The position numbers and the translations under genes are program-made. The notes under the pieces were generated by a model. It had not been told where the DNA came from. It worked only from the letters and a program-made list of their open reading frames with translations, and made no database searches. Shown piece by piece: positions 38,751 through 51,179 of a stretch of DNA of 64,000 nt. The stretch is from assembly GCF_964204645.1 (NCBI RefSeq), contig NC_134031.1, positions 124,001 to 188,000 on the forward strand, read 5' to 3'. This stretch comes from Tubulanus polymorphus (taxonomy: Eukaryota > Nemertea > Palaeonemertea > Tubulaniformes > Tubulanidae). How positions within the stretch are numbered: position 1 is the first letter of the stretch; every line of letters begins with the position of its first letter.

Positions 38751-39724
38751 GTGTTTAGGGTCCTGTGACTGGAGGTTTCACCAGCGCCGGGGGAAGTTAT
38801 AATGTATTTCACTGTCAATAGCTTTATGAATATATATACAGTATTTTTATAGAGATAAACTGAGTCTGATTTCAATTTTCTTGTCTGTTTTTATCGGGAT
38901 ATTTCGTTCATTTCGCCGATCAAAACAATGAAAGGTCCCCACAGAACACATCCGGCCCCTGGAGCAAGATTAAATACATTGTTACTGTCGTCTTCTTACC
39001 GACCCTAGATAAAGGCAGACTTTGGAGAGGGGGTTGCTATAACTGGAGTGCCCCACCCGCGGTACGCTGCCGGCGTACGTGGCCCAGCTCCCGCCCGCCC
39101 AACTGCCCGATAAACTTGATGGAATCTTCAGATATTGAATACGAAACTCAAGTTTCCTGTTCGGATTGAAATGAATTGTCTTTAAAGGATTGTAATTTGT
39201 ATTCAAACTGTGCGCCGCATTAATTACCGCGCATGATGCATATATTCAACATTCCATGGTTAGGTTTGCCATTTGGTACCGCGCTTTTCGTCAGCAAATT
39301 TGTATTTTAGTATGAGTGGCGTTGTAGGAGCCTGAACTACTTCCAATAATTGAATATATATTTTCCCATAATAATCTTTACTGAAATCATCCTTAATAAT
39401 CTATAAAACCTTTGATAAATAAAACTAAATAATTTAAGATCATAGTTTATGCAGGATTCTACGTTTTAGCGACATTTATAGGACTATTTGATGTCAGCGA
39501 TCGTAGATTTTGTCCATGTGTAAAGCGGCGTGCGTATCGATACCTCACTTGCCACAGTAGGAAATTTCATCGGTATTTACCGGATGACAAACTCACGGTG
39601 CGTTCCGCATTTTGTTTGCCGGAAGTAGGGGTCGCGATTAACCCGGAAATTTCAATCGGGTTTTCCCGAGAAATGCGGAAGTGTTTTTATTTTTGTCAAG
39701 AACTGAAGAAAAACTTCTACTAAA
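38751..39724. other. Intergenic; HPS3 promoter region
   Basis: Spacer between two plus-strand genes. AT-rich with nothing recognisable beyond the probable 5' UTR and promoter of HPS3 just before 39725. Confidence 0.4.
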
Positions 39725-42700
39725 ATGGAAAATAAACATTTATGTCACCATTTTGTATCTCAAGATGTGTTTAGTACATCAAAGGAGCCGTTATCCGTCT
39801 GCGTGTCTAACACTGAGATATTTATAGCTACTGCCGACCCGAAAATAGAGATATATAAACTAGGAGAAACTAAAACTGGAAAAATACAATCTTTACAATC
39901 GATGTCAACAATTCAGACAATGAGTTATAGTAATAAAGGTGAGTTTGAATAGACAGGAGACTGAGGAGGGCCGACTGACCACAGCACAGGAGGCTGAGGA
40001 GGGCGGACTGACCAAAGCACAGGAGGCTGAGGAGGGCGGACTGACCACAGCACAGGAGGCTGAGGAGGGCTGACTGACCACAGCACAGGAGGCTGAGGAG
40101 GGCGGACTGACCACAGCACAGGAGGCTGAGGAGGGCGGACTGACCACAGAACAGGAGGCTGAGGAGGGCGGACTGACCACAGCACAGGAGGCTGAGGAGG
40201 GCGGACTGACCACAGCACAGGAGGCTGAGGAGGGCGGACTGACCACAGCACAGGAGGCTGAGGAGGGCGGACTGACCACAGCACAGGAGGCTGAGGAGGG
40301 CGGACTGACCACAGAACAGGAGGCTGAGGAGGGCGGACTGACCACAGCACAGGAGGCTGAGGAGGGCGGACTGACCACAGCACAGGAGGCTGAGGAGGGC
40401 GGACTGACCACAGCACAGGAGGCTGAGGAGGGCGGACTGACCACAGCACAGGAGGCTGAGGAGGGCGGACTGACCACAGCACAGGGCTTTGAGTTGTCGG
40501 AACTGTAATTACAATAGTCTGTTAATCCAGTACCTACAACTTGAGTCCCTGGGTCTGTGCAATTGACAAGTAAATTCTCCTGAGAGATATAGAGTCCACG
40601 GCATGTAAATATCCAGTCAGGTGACAGTTGACAGGCGTGCAGTTTTACTCGACTATTATTTTTATTTCAGGTGAATATATTGTAACATTAGAGAAGAATT
40701 CAAGAGATGAAAGATTTGCACGTGTTTATATGAACTGGAGAGATGGGAATTTAAATGCACAGAAAGCGATTGTCGCCGGAAAAGTGAAACATTTACTCAA
40801 TAAATCATCTCGTAATTCACCGTTTTTATTAGTGATTGAAATCCCGACTCAAGGTTCGCCGACGAGTTTTACGTGTTGTAGTGAAACCGGTAATATAGGG
40901 TTAACCTACGAGTTCGGATCGAGGAATACCGTTTCTATTTATAGATTCGATCGCTATAGTCAACAATACGGAGATTTCTTCCGTTATTTAGAGGTCGATT
41001 TCAGTTTCCCGTTAATTAACTGCTCGTTATGCGAGAACTATTTGAGCGTTTGTTCAGAGTTCGACGTTCAAATTATTCAAATTCACCAGCGGTTTGAGGA
41101 AGTTCGTAGGCGGAGTTTTGCTTTAGGGGCATGTGAGGAGGCGGAGTCTAATATGGAACCGTTCGATGATTGGTCGATCGTCGATCGTTATCACGAGAAT
41201 ATCGACTTTGATGATTTACAAACGAAATCAATTGAACAAAATTCTGCAGGTAAAAATAATTTGATAATTAAAAAAAAAACAAATCAGAAATCATTAAAAT
41301 TGTGGATAAAACTCATAAAACTGTGGAGTAAAATAACACAGAAATTCACGATCAGTTTGAGACGACTGATCGAAGGATGAATTTGTGCTGTGTTATTTTA
41401 TTTCTCCAGTTTAGGGTTGAATCAAGTGATTTGAATCGATGACATTTATTTCAGAAAATCTCGGTCATCGTGCTATGACTGTAGGTCACAAACGCAACAT
41501 GAATATTTCAGGCTACAATTTACCGAAGTTAATTAATTTACCATCGATCGAATCGGCTCGAGAATTAGAACAACAATTAGCGGAGATTAATGGAATAGAA
41601 GTTTTAGGGATGATTGATTCTATACCGGGGCATCCTGTATCGGTTAAACTGAAAGATAGAAAAATCTCATCACAATCAGGTAAATATATATATATATACT
41701 ACTCATCTTTCTAAAATCCTTCAGTAAATATATCCTAAACTCATCCTCCTAGACCCTCGACAAATATATCCTAAACTCATAATCCTAGACCCTCGAAAAA
41801 TATATCCTAAACTCCTGCTAGACCTTCGACAAATATATCCTAAACTCATACTCCTAGACCCCCGACAAATATATCCTAAACTCATCCTCCTAGACCCTCG
41901 ACAAATATATCCTAAACTCATACTCCTAGACCCTCGACAAATATATCCTAAACTCATACTCCTAGACCCCGAAAATATCTTCAATTAGACCCTAAACCCG
42001 TATATTCACTGCGGTAAAGTGAACTGTGATATATTTGTAGATGATGGAAGTAAATCAGTATTCACACAGAGAACATGTGTTTATAGAAGGTTTAAGAAGT
42101 CACGTTTAGATAGATTATTATCTGTAGAACTGATTCCAACCTACAGATCATCATCCGTTCTCTCTTCCGATGACGCAGATTTCTTAACGTCTAATCTCAG
42201 AGATAATCTCGCCGGGATGGCCTGTCTCGTTAGTTCACGTAATCATTGTTACATGTATAATGTCATGGAAACGCCGAGATTGTTGTCAACGTATGATTTC
42301 CCATTGGATACGGTGAATAAGGTATCAACCAATCAGAATTAGGATTATTCAAGTCTCATGGTTTTAACGGAGAGTAGGTCGGATTAATGGATTATCTATT
42401 ATATTTATAGGTAATAATAGGAGATAATCTAATCCATACGGTTTCTAATGATGGATTAAATACTTACACTTCACGCCATTTTGTGTCAGTTTTACATCAT
42501 TTAAAAGACTGCTCTGATATCAGTAAGGTAAGTCGTAGTCTGACGTCAATTCAAATTATCAACTGTTTATTTTGTGTTTAATGTCAGTAATGTCTGTGTG
42601 TTTAATAGATCTGTCCCCCGGTGACTCTACCCCCTTGTAACATCGGAATACAGAAATTCATATTAGGTAAAATACAAGATGCGTGCGTTTGCAACGAGTA

Positions 42701-45628
42701 CGTTATTCTATTGTGTAAGGCCGATACATACAGGTAACACTATCTTTCGGTATATAGTCCGATATCCAGTCCCGTGTCCGGCCTGTATCAATCTGTCTTA
42801 TATTTATATTTCTAGTGATTCCAATGCGTGGAGTATTTATGCATTGAAAAATCCAGCTTCCTACAATCTGAGCTCTGATGTAGTAAGTAATCTTCACCTC
42901 ACAGTGAGGGGAGGGAGAGGGGAAGGGAGGGAGAGGGGAGGGAGAGGGGAAGGGAGGGTGAGGGGAGGTGTTCACAAAATATGGTAATGCAAAATATAGT
43001 TGACTTTCTTTCCCAAAATCTACGCAATTTTCAAGCATTTTCTACATAAGTTTACAATTTCTGACCCCTATATTGATGCGTATAGACTTTTATATAAACG
43101 ACCCCTAAGTTTCAGTAAGTCTATTCTCCTCCTAACTGTGAACCCTGTTTGTGGTGTATATTTTCAGTATGAAATGGCAGTGAGTTTAAAGACTGATAGT
43201 TTCACCGATCACTATCAGTTATTACAGGAATCGTGGTTATTGTTTCTGTGGAGTGAAAGGTTTACTAGATTTCACAGTAATAAACAAACTGTTTCAGATC
43301 AGTTAAACATCGTACAATTAAAATATGATATAGCAGCAACGTTAGCGGATTATTATGCATTGTAAGTAAACCATAACTTTGTTCTGAACTCAGTTCTACA
43401 GTTCTGGACCTAGTTCTACAACACTGGACCTAGTTCTACAGTTCTGGACTCAGGTCAGCAGTTCTGAACCCAGTTCTACAGTTCTGGGTTCAGTTCTACA
43501 GTTCTGAACCCAGTTCAGCAGTTCTGAACTCAGTTTTACAGTTCTGGTCCCAGTTCCGCAGTTCTGAACTCAGTTCCACAGTTCTGGACTCAGGTCAGCA
43601 GTTCTGGACTCAGTTTTACAGTTCTGGTCCCAGTTCCGCAGTTCTGAGCCCAGTTCTACAGTTCTGGACATAGTTCAGCAGTTCTGGACTCAGTTTTACA
43701 GTTCTGGACTCAGGTCAGCAGTTCTGGACTCAGTTTTACAGTTCTGGACTCAGTTCTACAGTTCTGGACTCAGTTTTACAGTTCTGGACTCAGGTCAGCA
43801 GTTCTGGACTCAGTTTTACAGTTCTGGACCTAGTTTAGCAGTTCAGAACACTGGGAAAGACTGGTAATAAATTTTAACTAGCAAAAGGATAAAAGAATTC
43901 ATATTAGTCGATAAAACCTGTCACTGATGCAGAATATCCAATGTCGCGATCATGTTCGTTATAATTGAGTTTGTTTATATTTTAGACCTCACAGACAGCA
44001 GTGGAATTTGGCTCTTCCATTTTATCAATTATCTGGACGTTCATTAGAATCGATTGTTACTCAAAACTGTGGATCAAATGTAAATATTACCATCTACGGT
44101 TTAATATAACCATGATTTAAATAGCTCGAACCATGCGAATAACACGGTTTATTTAAACCATATTTCAGGAGTTAAAACCGTGTTACGGTCGAGGATTTCT
44201 CAACTATTTGAATTTCATGGTTTTCGATGAGAAATCTTTAGAGATCGGGGAAGCTTGCGCCAATCAGATTTTACAAATTTATTCTCAAGAAGCTCCGGAG
44301 AAATTATCCACAATTATTCTCAATTCTAACATCAACAAATACAAAACTGGTAAAATTCTAAATACGACGAAATATTTATCATAATTTCCTTATTTCTGAT
44401 TGTAATGTTTTATCAGTTTTACGTTTTTTTGTGTTTTTATAGAATTAGTTTTGATTCTGATGAATGATTGGATTTTAACTACCGAAAATGAACAGTAAGT
44501 TTCAGATCATTGGTAGAATTTTCCTGTATTCGTTTTAAAGTTAAGAAACTGAAATGCGTTTGTATTTTATAGGTTTTTGGATCTGGATTATTTAGCTTTA
44601 TCGATTCTGAATTTAAAAGTTGGCGAATTGGACACTGCCAAAAGCTATCTGTCTAAAATATCACAGGTTAGTAATAATGAGAGGTAGGGGGTTCGGGAGG
44701 TCACCTCTCACTCAGGATCCAGATTCACAGTTGCAAGTTAAGATTTCACTCAAGAATTAACTCATTGCCAATAAGCTAAGTTTAACTCAGAGCAACCTGA
44801 GTTCAGAGTTAACTCTAACTCACAACTGTGGAACTGGATCCTGAGTTCAGAGTTAACTCTAACTCACAACTGTAGAACTGGGTCCTGAAGAGTTATGTCT
44901 TCAATTTTGTATATTTCTTCTTTTTGTAGGAAAGTTTGATTAGAATTTGTGCAGAAATTCCACACTTATTTATAAATGAAAAGTTCACAGATCTTTCACA
45001 GGTTCGATATTTATAATATTTTTAGAAACTAGAAACATTTTCTAGAATTACTTGTATTGAAATTAAGCGATTAATTATTGTTTGTATTTTGTAGATGATT
45101 CGTTGTGAAAACAGTGATTTATTTATTCAACTTTTACTCATTCTACAAGATAAACACATCAATAACTACTACTATATATTAAACCTACTCAAGGTTAGCA
45201 CTAACTATTTCCATCTTAAATCATGGTTTGTAGCAAGTTTAACGAGTGCTGCTTTTTGTAAAAAAAATGGTCAAGGTCCTGATTTATGCTACTTTTGACT
45301 CACAAGTTACCCACTTTGGTATTGATAAGTAAAACAATACTTGAGATACTGGTATTTTACCATAGTGCATGTGCTCAGGGTCAGTCCGGGTTCATGAAGG
45401 TTATTGTGATGGTTTGAGTAGTTACAATGTCTAGTGATTAATACTAGAAACCGTGTTAATTTGGAGCTGAATTATTTTCTTCCAAATTAGCTTCACATTT
45501 AATGATTCACAACTGTGGAACTGGATCTAAATTTCTCTTTTCTCTGTTTCTAGGGTGTAGATGGTGCTGAGACCAATGATTATGTGAATTTTCTAGAACG
45601 CGTATTATCAGGTACTGGTACCTGCTGG

Positions 45629-45661
<33 letters not shown>

Positions 45662-48600
45662 GGTGGTCATCATGTTCTTTTATTCAAACTTTTACTATCA
45701 ATAATCTTATTCATTCTATTTTTTAGATGAGAGCAGGAAATCTGTTTATCCATCGTTAGCTGTAAGTATTTAAAAACATGTACATCATCCTGTACACAAG
45801 TGCATGTTACATGTACATGTTACATGTACCTCTTCCTGTACACAAGTACATGTTACATGTACATCATCCTGTACACAAGTACATGTTACATGTACATGTT
45901 ACATGTACCTCTTCCTGTACACAAGTATATGTTACATGTACATCATCCTGTACACAGGTACATGGTACATGTACATCGTCCTGTACATCTTCCAGTAAAT
46001 AAGTACATGGTACATATACATTTTCATGACATTTTACAGAAAGATTTGGCACTGATTTATATGAGACACATGAAGAAACAGCAGCTGCAGCTGCAGCTTC
46101 ACCCGAGCAGCTGTAGTACGACTGTTGTAAGTATTCAATGAATTATTGTCACTGTTTATATACTCGAGTTCAATACTGAAAATAATCATTGAATTTCAGC
46201 TGAAATCTGGAACTGGACATTTTGCAAACAGATTCAATTGGTTGAATAGTATGCCTCCATTTAACGGTATGTCACTGATTGAGGGGGGGGCTATGGGGGG
46301 GGGGGAGGGCGGACTACAAGGGGGTGGCTGCCTGGGCTGTAAAATTCAAACTTATTAGATTTATTTTCCAGGTTCAGCACCAGCTAATTACTGCATATAC
46401 CAGCAACATGAACGCTCCCCTCGCAGTGGAAGACATCAGGAACGCTCACCTCGCAGTGGAAGACATCAGGAACGCTCCCCTCACAGTGGAAGACATCAGG
46501 AACGCTCACCTCGCAGTGGAACTGAACAGGAGGACAGCACCAGGTCACAATGTTCATGTGTTCATTGTTATAAAACTCTGTTGAGCTTGCAGGTATAAAC
46601 TCTCCTCTCACAGTGGACCGGTCTGTGAGTAGATTAAACTCTCCTCTCGCAGTGGACCGGTCTGTGAGTAGATTAAACTCTCCTCTCGCAGTGGACCGGT
46701 CTGTGAGTAGATTAAACTCTCCTCTCACAGTGGACCGGTCTGTGAGTAGATTAAACTCTCCTCTCACAGTGGACCGGCGTGTGAGTAGATTAAACTCTCC
46801 TCTCGCAGTGGACCGGCGTGTGAGTAGATTAAACTCTCCTCTCGCAGTGGACCGGTCTGTGAGTAGATTAAACTCTCCTCTCGCAGTGGACCGGTCTGTG
46901 AGTAGATTAAACTCTCCTCTCGCAGTGGACCGGTCTGTGAGTAGATTAAACTCTCCTCTCGCAGTGGACCGGTCTGTGAGTAGATTAAACTCTCCTCTCG
47001 CAGTGGACCGGTCTGTGAGTAGATTAAACTCTCCTCTCGCAGTGGACCGGTCTGTGAGTAGATTAAACTCTCCTCTCGCAGTGGACCGGTCTGTGAGTAG
47101 ATTAAACTCTCCTCTCGCAGTGGACCGGTCTGTGAGTAGATTAAACTCTCCTCTCGCAGTGGACCGGTCTGTGAGTAGATTAAACTCTCCTCTCGCAGTG
47201 GACCGGTCTGTGAGTAGATTAAACTCTCCTCTCGCAGTGGACCGGTCTGTGAGTAGATTAAACTCTCCTCTCACAGTGGACCGGTCTGTGAGTAGATTAA
47301 ACTCTCCTCTCACAGTGGACCGGCGTGTGAGTAGATTAAACTCTCCTCTCACAGTGGACCGGTCTGTGAGTAGATTAAACTCTCCTCTCACAGTGGACCG
47401 GTCTGTGAGTAGATTAAACTCTCCTCTCGCAGTGGACCGGTCTGTGAGTAGATTAAACTCTCCTCTCACAGTGGACCAGTCTGTGAGTAGATTAAACTCT
47501 CCTCTCACAGTGGACCAGTCTGTGAGTAGATTAAACTCTCCTCTCACAGTGGACCGGTCTGTGAGTAGATTAAACTCTCCTCTCACAGTGGACCGGTCTG
47601 TGAGTAGATTAAACTCTCCTCTCACAGTGGACCGGCGTGTGAGTAGATTAAACTCTCCTCTCACAGTGGACCGGTCTGTGAGTAGATTAAACTCTCCTCT
47701 CACAGTGGACCGGTCTGTGAGTAGATTAAACTCTCCTCTCACAGTGGATCGGTCTGTGAGTAGATTAAACTCTCCTCTCGCAGTGGACCGGTCTGTGAGT
47801 AGATTAAACTCTCCTCTCGCAGTGGACCGGTCTGTGAGTAGATTAAACTCTCCTCTCACAGTGGATCGGTCTGTGAGTAGATTAAACTCTCCTCTCGCAG
47901 TGGACCGGTCTGTGAGTAGATTAAACTCTCCTCTCACAGTGGACCGGTCTGTGAGTAGATTAAACTCTCCTCTCACAGTGGACCGGTCTGTGAGTAGATT
48001 AAACTCTCCTCTCGCAGTGGACCGGTCTGTGAGTAGATTAAACTCTCCTCTCGCAGTGGACCGGTCTGTGAGTAGATTAAACTCTCCTCTCACAGTGGAC
48101 CGGTCTGTGAGTAGATTAAACTCTCCTTTCACAGTGGACCGGTCTGTGAGTAGATTAAACTCTCCTCTCACAGTGGACCGGTCTGTGAGTAGATTAAACT
48201 CTCCTCTCACAGTGGACCGGTCTGTGAGTTGATTAAACTCTCCTCTCACAGTGGACCGGTCTGTGAGTAGATTAAACTCTCCTCTCACAGTGGACCGGTC
48301 TGTGAGTAGATTAAACTCTCCTCTCACAGTGGACCGGTCTGTGAGTAGATTAAACTCTCCTCTCACAGTGGACCGGTCTGTGAGTAGATTAAACTCTCCT
48401 CTCACAGTGGATGATATCTTTTACAGATGTTATTGAGTTCAGATGAGGCGACAGAGGAACTACTTTCATCGGTGAATGCTGAGATTACTACACCGAGTGA
48501 TAAGGCAGAATATAGTTCTATTTGGGTATTATGTAATATATACGATAATACTGAGAGAATAGTGAACTATTTACTGCAATTAAACCCATTAGTTTTACCA

Positions 48601-49201
48601 ATATGTATTAATGAAATTATTCTTACTAAATCTGGCAGAAAAATTAACGTAAGTTTAAATTTTAGATATTCAAATATTCATCATTTTCAGAAAGAGCTGA
48701 AACTTTACCTTTAATGTGTTTTAGTGTAAACAGCTGATTGAGAATCTGACTCAGAAATTAAAACAACTCGATTCTAAAACACAGCGTGAAACAGATTGTG
48801 AAACAGAGTGTGATATTGAGTTTGAAACAGAGTGTGAAATTGAGTTTGAACTGATGAAAAATATCTATAAAGGTAAAACTATATTTTCATTCTAACTGAA
48901 TCCAGTTGCATAGTAGAAATATTTAATTTTCAATGAGTTAACTTTCTCTATGTCTAAATCTAAAGACACAAATCTTTGAAACTAGAATTTTACTGCAAGT
49001 TAAAACTCAGTTTTAAAGTTATTAATTTCTATTTCAGAAATTCTGCTCGGTTTAACAAAGCGTCTCAACATCCACGAATTTCTACAATTGTTGCCTAGCG
49101 ACGGTTGCTACGCATTCTTTCACCGTTTGATTTGTGAATGTATAAAATATTACAACGCACAGAAAATACTGGACTCTATTATGGACCGTGTTCAAACGTG
49201 A
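39725..49201 (+). CDS. HPS3: HPS3, BLOC-2 complex subunit
   Basis: Cytosolic subunit of BLOC-2, which acts in cargo traffic from endosomes to lysosome-related organelles. Twenty-two exons keep frame for 1131 aa: 39725-39938, 40671-41249, 41455-41679, 42041-42321, 42411-42527, 42609-42733, 42816-42882, 43168-43361, 43986-44079, 44169-44349, 44443-44494, 44573-44666, 44930-45001, 45095-45193, 45554-45611, 45727-45761, 46040-46126, 46200-46266, 46372-46592, 48427-48648, 48725-48872, 49038-49201. The N-terminal part matches the HPS3 pattern (FVSQDV, then YSNKGEYIVTLEEK-like, then YMNWR, later IIEMP-like VIEIPTQ), a beta-propeller-like region; the C-terminal half is helical. Exon 19 encodes a decapeptide repeat (four copies of ERSPRSGRHQ variants) and a Cys-rich patch I cannot match to vertebrates. 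Human HPS3 is 1004 aa. Many introns carry private minisatellites. Confidence 0.88.
39955..40492 (+). repeat. 33-bp minisatellite in HPS3 intron 1
   Basis: About 16 copies of acaggaggctgaggagggcg-gactgaccacagc, starting about 15 nt after the donor at 39939. Long open frames on the minus strand are artefacts of the 33-bp period. Confidence 0.95.
41722..41980 (+). repeat. ~35-bp minisatellite in HPS3 intron 3
   Basis: About seven copies with acaaatatatcctaaactca and tactcctagaccctcg. The first unit reads cttcagtaaatatatcc, resembling the true donor cagGTAAATATAT upstream at 41680, so the array may derive from the splice junction. Confidence 0.9.
42900..42968 (+). repeat. Purine-rich ggggaggga repeat in HPS3 intron 7
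   Basis: Tandem ggggagggagaggggaaggg starting about 20 nt after the donor at 42883. Confidence 0.8.
43385..43850 (+). repeat. 20-bp minisatellite in HPS3 intron 8
   Basis: About 23 copies of cagttctggactcagttcta and variants, starting about 22 nt after the donor at 43362. It is related to the GGATCCAGTTCCACAGTT family. Confidence 0.9.
44700..44890 (+). repeat. GGATCC-family repeat in HPS3 intron 12
   Basis: Contains aggatccagattcacagttg and two 60-bp units with gagttaactctaactcacaa and ctgtggaactggatcctga, the same motifs as the arrays at 27.0 and 33.3 kb. A single copy occurs again near 45510-45530. Confidence 0.8.
45625..45662 (+). repeat. (CTG)n microsatellite in HPS3 intron 15
   Basis: About 11 ctg units starting about 14 nt after the donor at 45612. 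Confidence 0.9.
45775..46018 (+). repeat. Minisatellite in HPS3 intron 16
   Basis: Copies of gtacatgttacatgtacatc-atcctgtacacaa starting about 14 nt after the donor at 45762 and running to about 20 nt before the acceptor of exon 17. The gtacatgttacatgtac core is palindromic. Confidence 0.9.
46403..46520 (+). repeat. HPS3: Coding 30-bp minisatellite in HPS3 exon 19
   Basis: Four in-frame copies of a unit with gctcccctcgcagtggaaga and catcaggaa, encoding ERSPRSGRHQ and variants. The core ctcgcagtgga is shared with the 39-bp intronic array that starts at the same exon's donor. Confidence 0.9.
46595..48415 (+). repeat. 39-bp minisatellite filling HPS3 intron 19 (~46 copies)
   Basis: Unit: actctcctctcgcagtggac-cggtctgtgagtagattaa (gcag/acag, ggtct/gcgt variants). 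It starts at the donor (46593) and ends about 15 nt before the acceptor of exon 20. Both strands are open for over 500 codons because 39 is a multiple of 3; neither is a gene. Each unit has an acceptor-like ctctcctctcgcag and a donor-like GTGAGTAG. Confidence 0.97.
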
Positions 49202-49382
49202 CAGACGGACTACCTTCAAAACATCAGACCGCGTTCAAATGGACTAGGTTCAAACATCAGACCGCGTTCAAACGGACTACGTTCAAACATCAGACCGCGT
49301 TCAAACATGACACTGACAAGTAGCACCTCCCATCATCAATGAAAGGACCTGCTCTCTCCCTATTCCAACTAGGATGGTGCTG

Positions 49383-50002
49383 CTGCCCAGCTGGGGTCAA
49401 TCAGTGTTCAACTGGGGTCAATCAGTGTTCAACTGGGGTCAATCAGTGTTCAACTGGGGTCAATCAGTGTTCAACTGGGGTCAATCAGTGTTCAACTGGG
49501 GTCAATCAGTGTTCAACTGGGGTCAATCAGTGTTCAACTGGGGTCAATCAGTGTTCAACTGGGGTCAATCAGTGTTCAACTGGGGTCAATCAGTGTTCAG
49601 CTGGGGTCAATCAGTGTTCAGCTGGGGTCAATCAGTGTTCAACTGGGGTCAATCAGTGTTCAACTGGGGTCAATCAGTGTTCAGCTGGGGTCAATCAGTG
49701 TTCAACTGGGGTCAATCAGTGTTCAACTGGGGTCAATCAGTGTTCAGCTGGGGTCAATCAGTGTTCAGCTGGGGTCAATCAGTGTTCAACTGGGGTCAAT
49801 CAGTGTTCAACTGGGGTCAATCAGTGTTCAACTGGGGTCAATCAGTGTTCAACTGGGGTCAATCAGTGTTCAACTGGGGTCAATCAGTGTTCAACTGGGG
49901 TCAATCAGTGTTCAACTGGGGTCAATCAGTGTTCAACTGGGGTCAATCAGTGTTCAACTGGGGTCAATCAGTGTTCAACTGGGGTCAATCAGTGTTCAGC
50001 TG
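49383..50002 (+). repeat. 21-bp minisatellite in HPS3 3' UTR
   Basis: About 29 copies of tggggtcaatcagtgttcaac (aac/agc variants) beginning 180 bp after the stop. Two open frames over 220 codons are artefacts of the 21-bp period. Just upstream (49215-49310), a degenerate 23-25-bp repeat with acatcagaccgcgttcaaac overlaps the UTR start. Confidence 0.95.
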
Positions 50003-50159
50003 CAATTTATTCTGTTTTTCCTCTTGTTATAGTTTAAATTTGGAATGAAAATTGTATTCAAGAAAAAAGACAAAGTTTGTTGAATTATTTACATGTTGTT
50101 TATTTCTTAATTATTTGTGTGAAAATATACAGATTTTCATTCATGCTTTAAACAGTAGG

Positions 50160-50595
50160 TTTAACCTTACAACTGCCTTCCGTAGACTAGGTTAATCTCA
50201 ACCTACCGTAGACTAGGTTTACTTCAACCTACCGTAGACTAGGTTTACTTCAACCTACCGTAGACTAGGTTTACTTCAACCTACCGTAGACTAGGTTAAC
50301 CTCAACCTACTGTAGACTAGGTTAATCTCAACCTACCGTAGACTAGGTTAATCTCAACCTACCGTAGACTAGGTTTACTTCAACCTACCGTAGACTAGGT
50401 TTACTTCAACCTACCATAGACTAGGTTTACTTCAACCTACCGTAGACTAGGTTAACCTCAACCTACTGTAGACTAGGTTAACCTCAACCTACTGTAGACT
50501 AGGTTAACCTCAACCTACCGTAGACTAGGTTAACCTCAACCTACTGTAGACTAGGTTAACCTCAACCTACTGTAGACTAGGTTTACTACTGTCCT
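50160..50595. repeat. 26-bp minisatellite
   Basis: About 17 copies of ctaccgtagactaggtttac-ttcaac with taacctcaac variants, between HPS3 and MAN1B1. Confidence 0.95.
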
Positions 50596-51179
50596 ACGTG
50601 GTAACCCTCTGTAGGAATGTTTCCTCTTTATAAAAGCCAGCATTTTTTAATATGGACAACTTCAATATTTACACTACATTGTAACTTGTATAGTTGGTTA
50701 CATTGTATCTACAGCACATTGAATACATTGTATCAGTTTTACACACATTGTTACAGAGCTCATTGATTGATTTTGATTTCAACTAAATACAGAGATATCA
50801 ATCTGTAACCTGGAGCCATCCCTCTTCAGCCTGGAACCACCCCCCTTCAGCCCGGAACCACCCTTTCTATAATTCCGATGCAGATTGACACGTAATACAG
50901 TTTACACAACAGTTCATACATAGTCGATATTTAAATATTATTCATTTTACTCTTGATTTAATTAACTGAATATTAATTCACAGTTTAACTGCTTCCTAAT
51001 TCAGTAATGTGCGTAGGTAATTCTGAAACAGTTATAGAAAAGAACTGTTACAGACATTCAGAGGCAGGGGAGGGGGAGGCAGTGGGATGATAGGGAGGAG
51101 GGAGAAGGGGGTTAGAGGGAGGAGGGAGAAGGGGGTTAGAGAGAGAAGAGAGCGGAAGAGAAAGAGGAGACAGATACTA
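50596..51179. other. Convergent spacer between HPS3 (+) and MAN1B1 (-)
   Basis: AT-rich, with a purine-rich ggagggagaagggggttaga tract at 51060-51150. It presumably holds the 3' ends of both genes. No coding signal. Confidence 0.4.

Noticed and set aside
39905-40482. Ser/Pro/Ala-rich repeat proteins on the minus strand
   Set aside because: 33-bp minisatellite in HPS3 intron 1.
46384-48405. Open frames of 673 codons (-) and 539 codons (+) over the same stretch
   Set aside because: Both are the 39-bp array read in phase; the sequence is intron 19 of HPS3. No start context or conserved domain, and the peptides are pure 13-residue repeats.
46595-48415. CRISPR array (regular repeats)
   Set aside because: Repeats are contiguous without unique spacers, in a eukaryotic intron.
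49339-50048. Two ~225-codon frames with NQCSTGV or QSVFNWG repeats
   Set aside because: 21-bp array in the HPS3 3' UTR; HPS3 ends cleanly at 49201.
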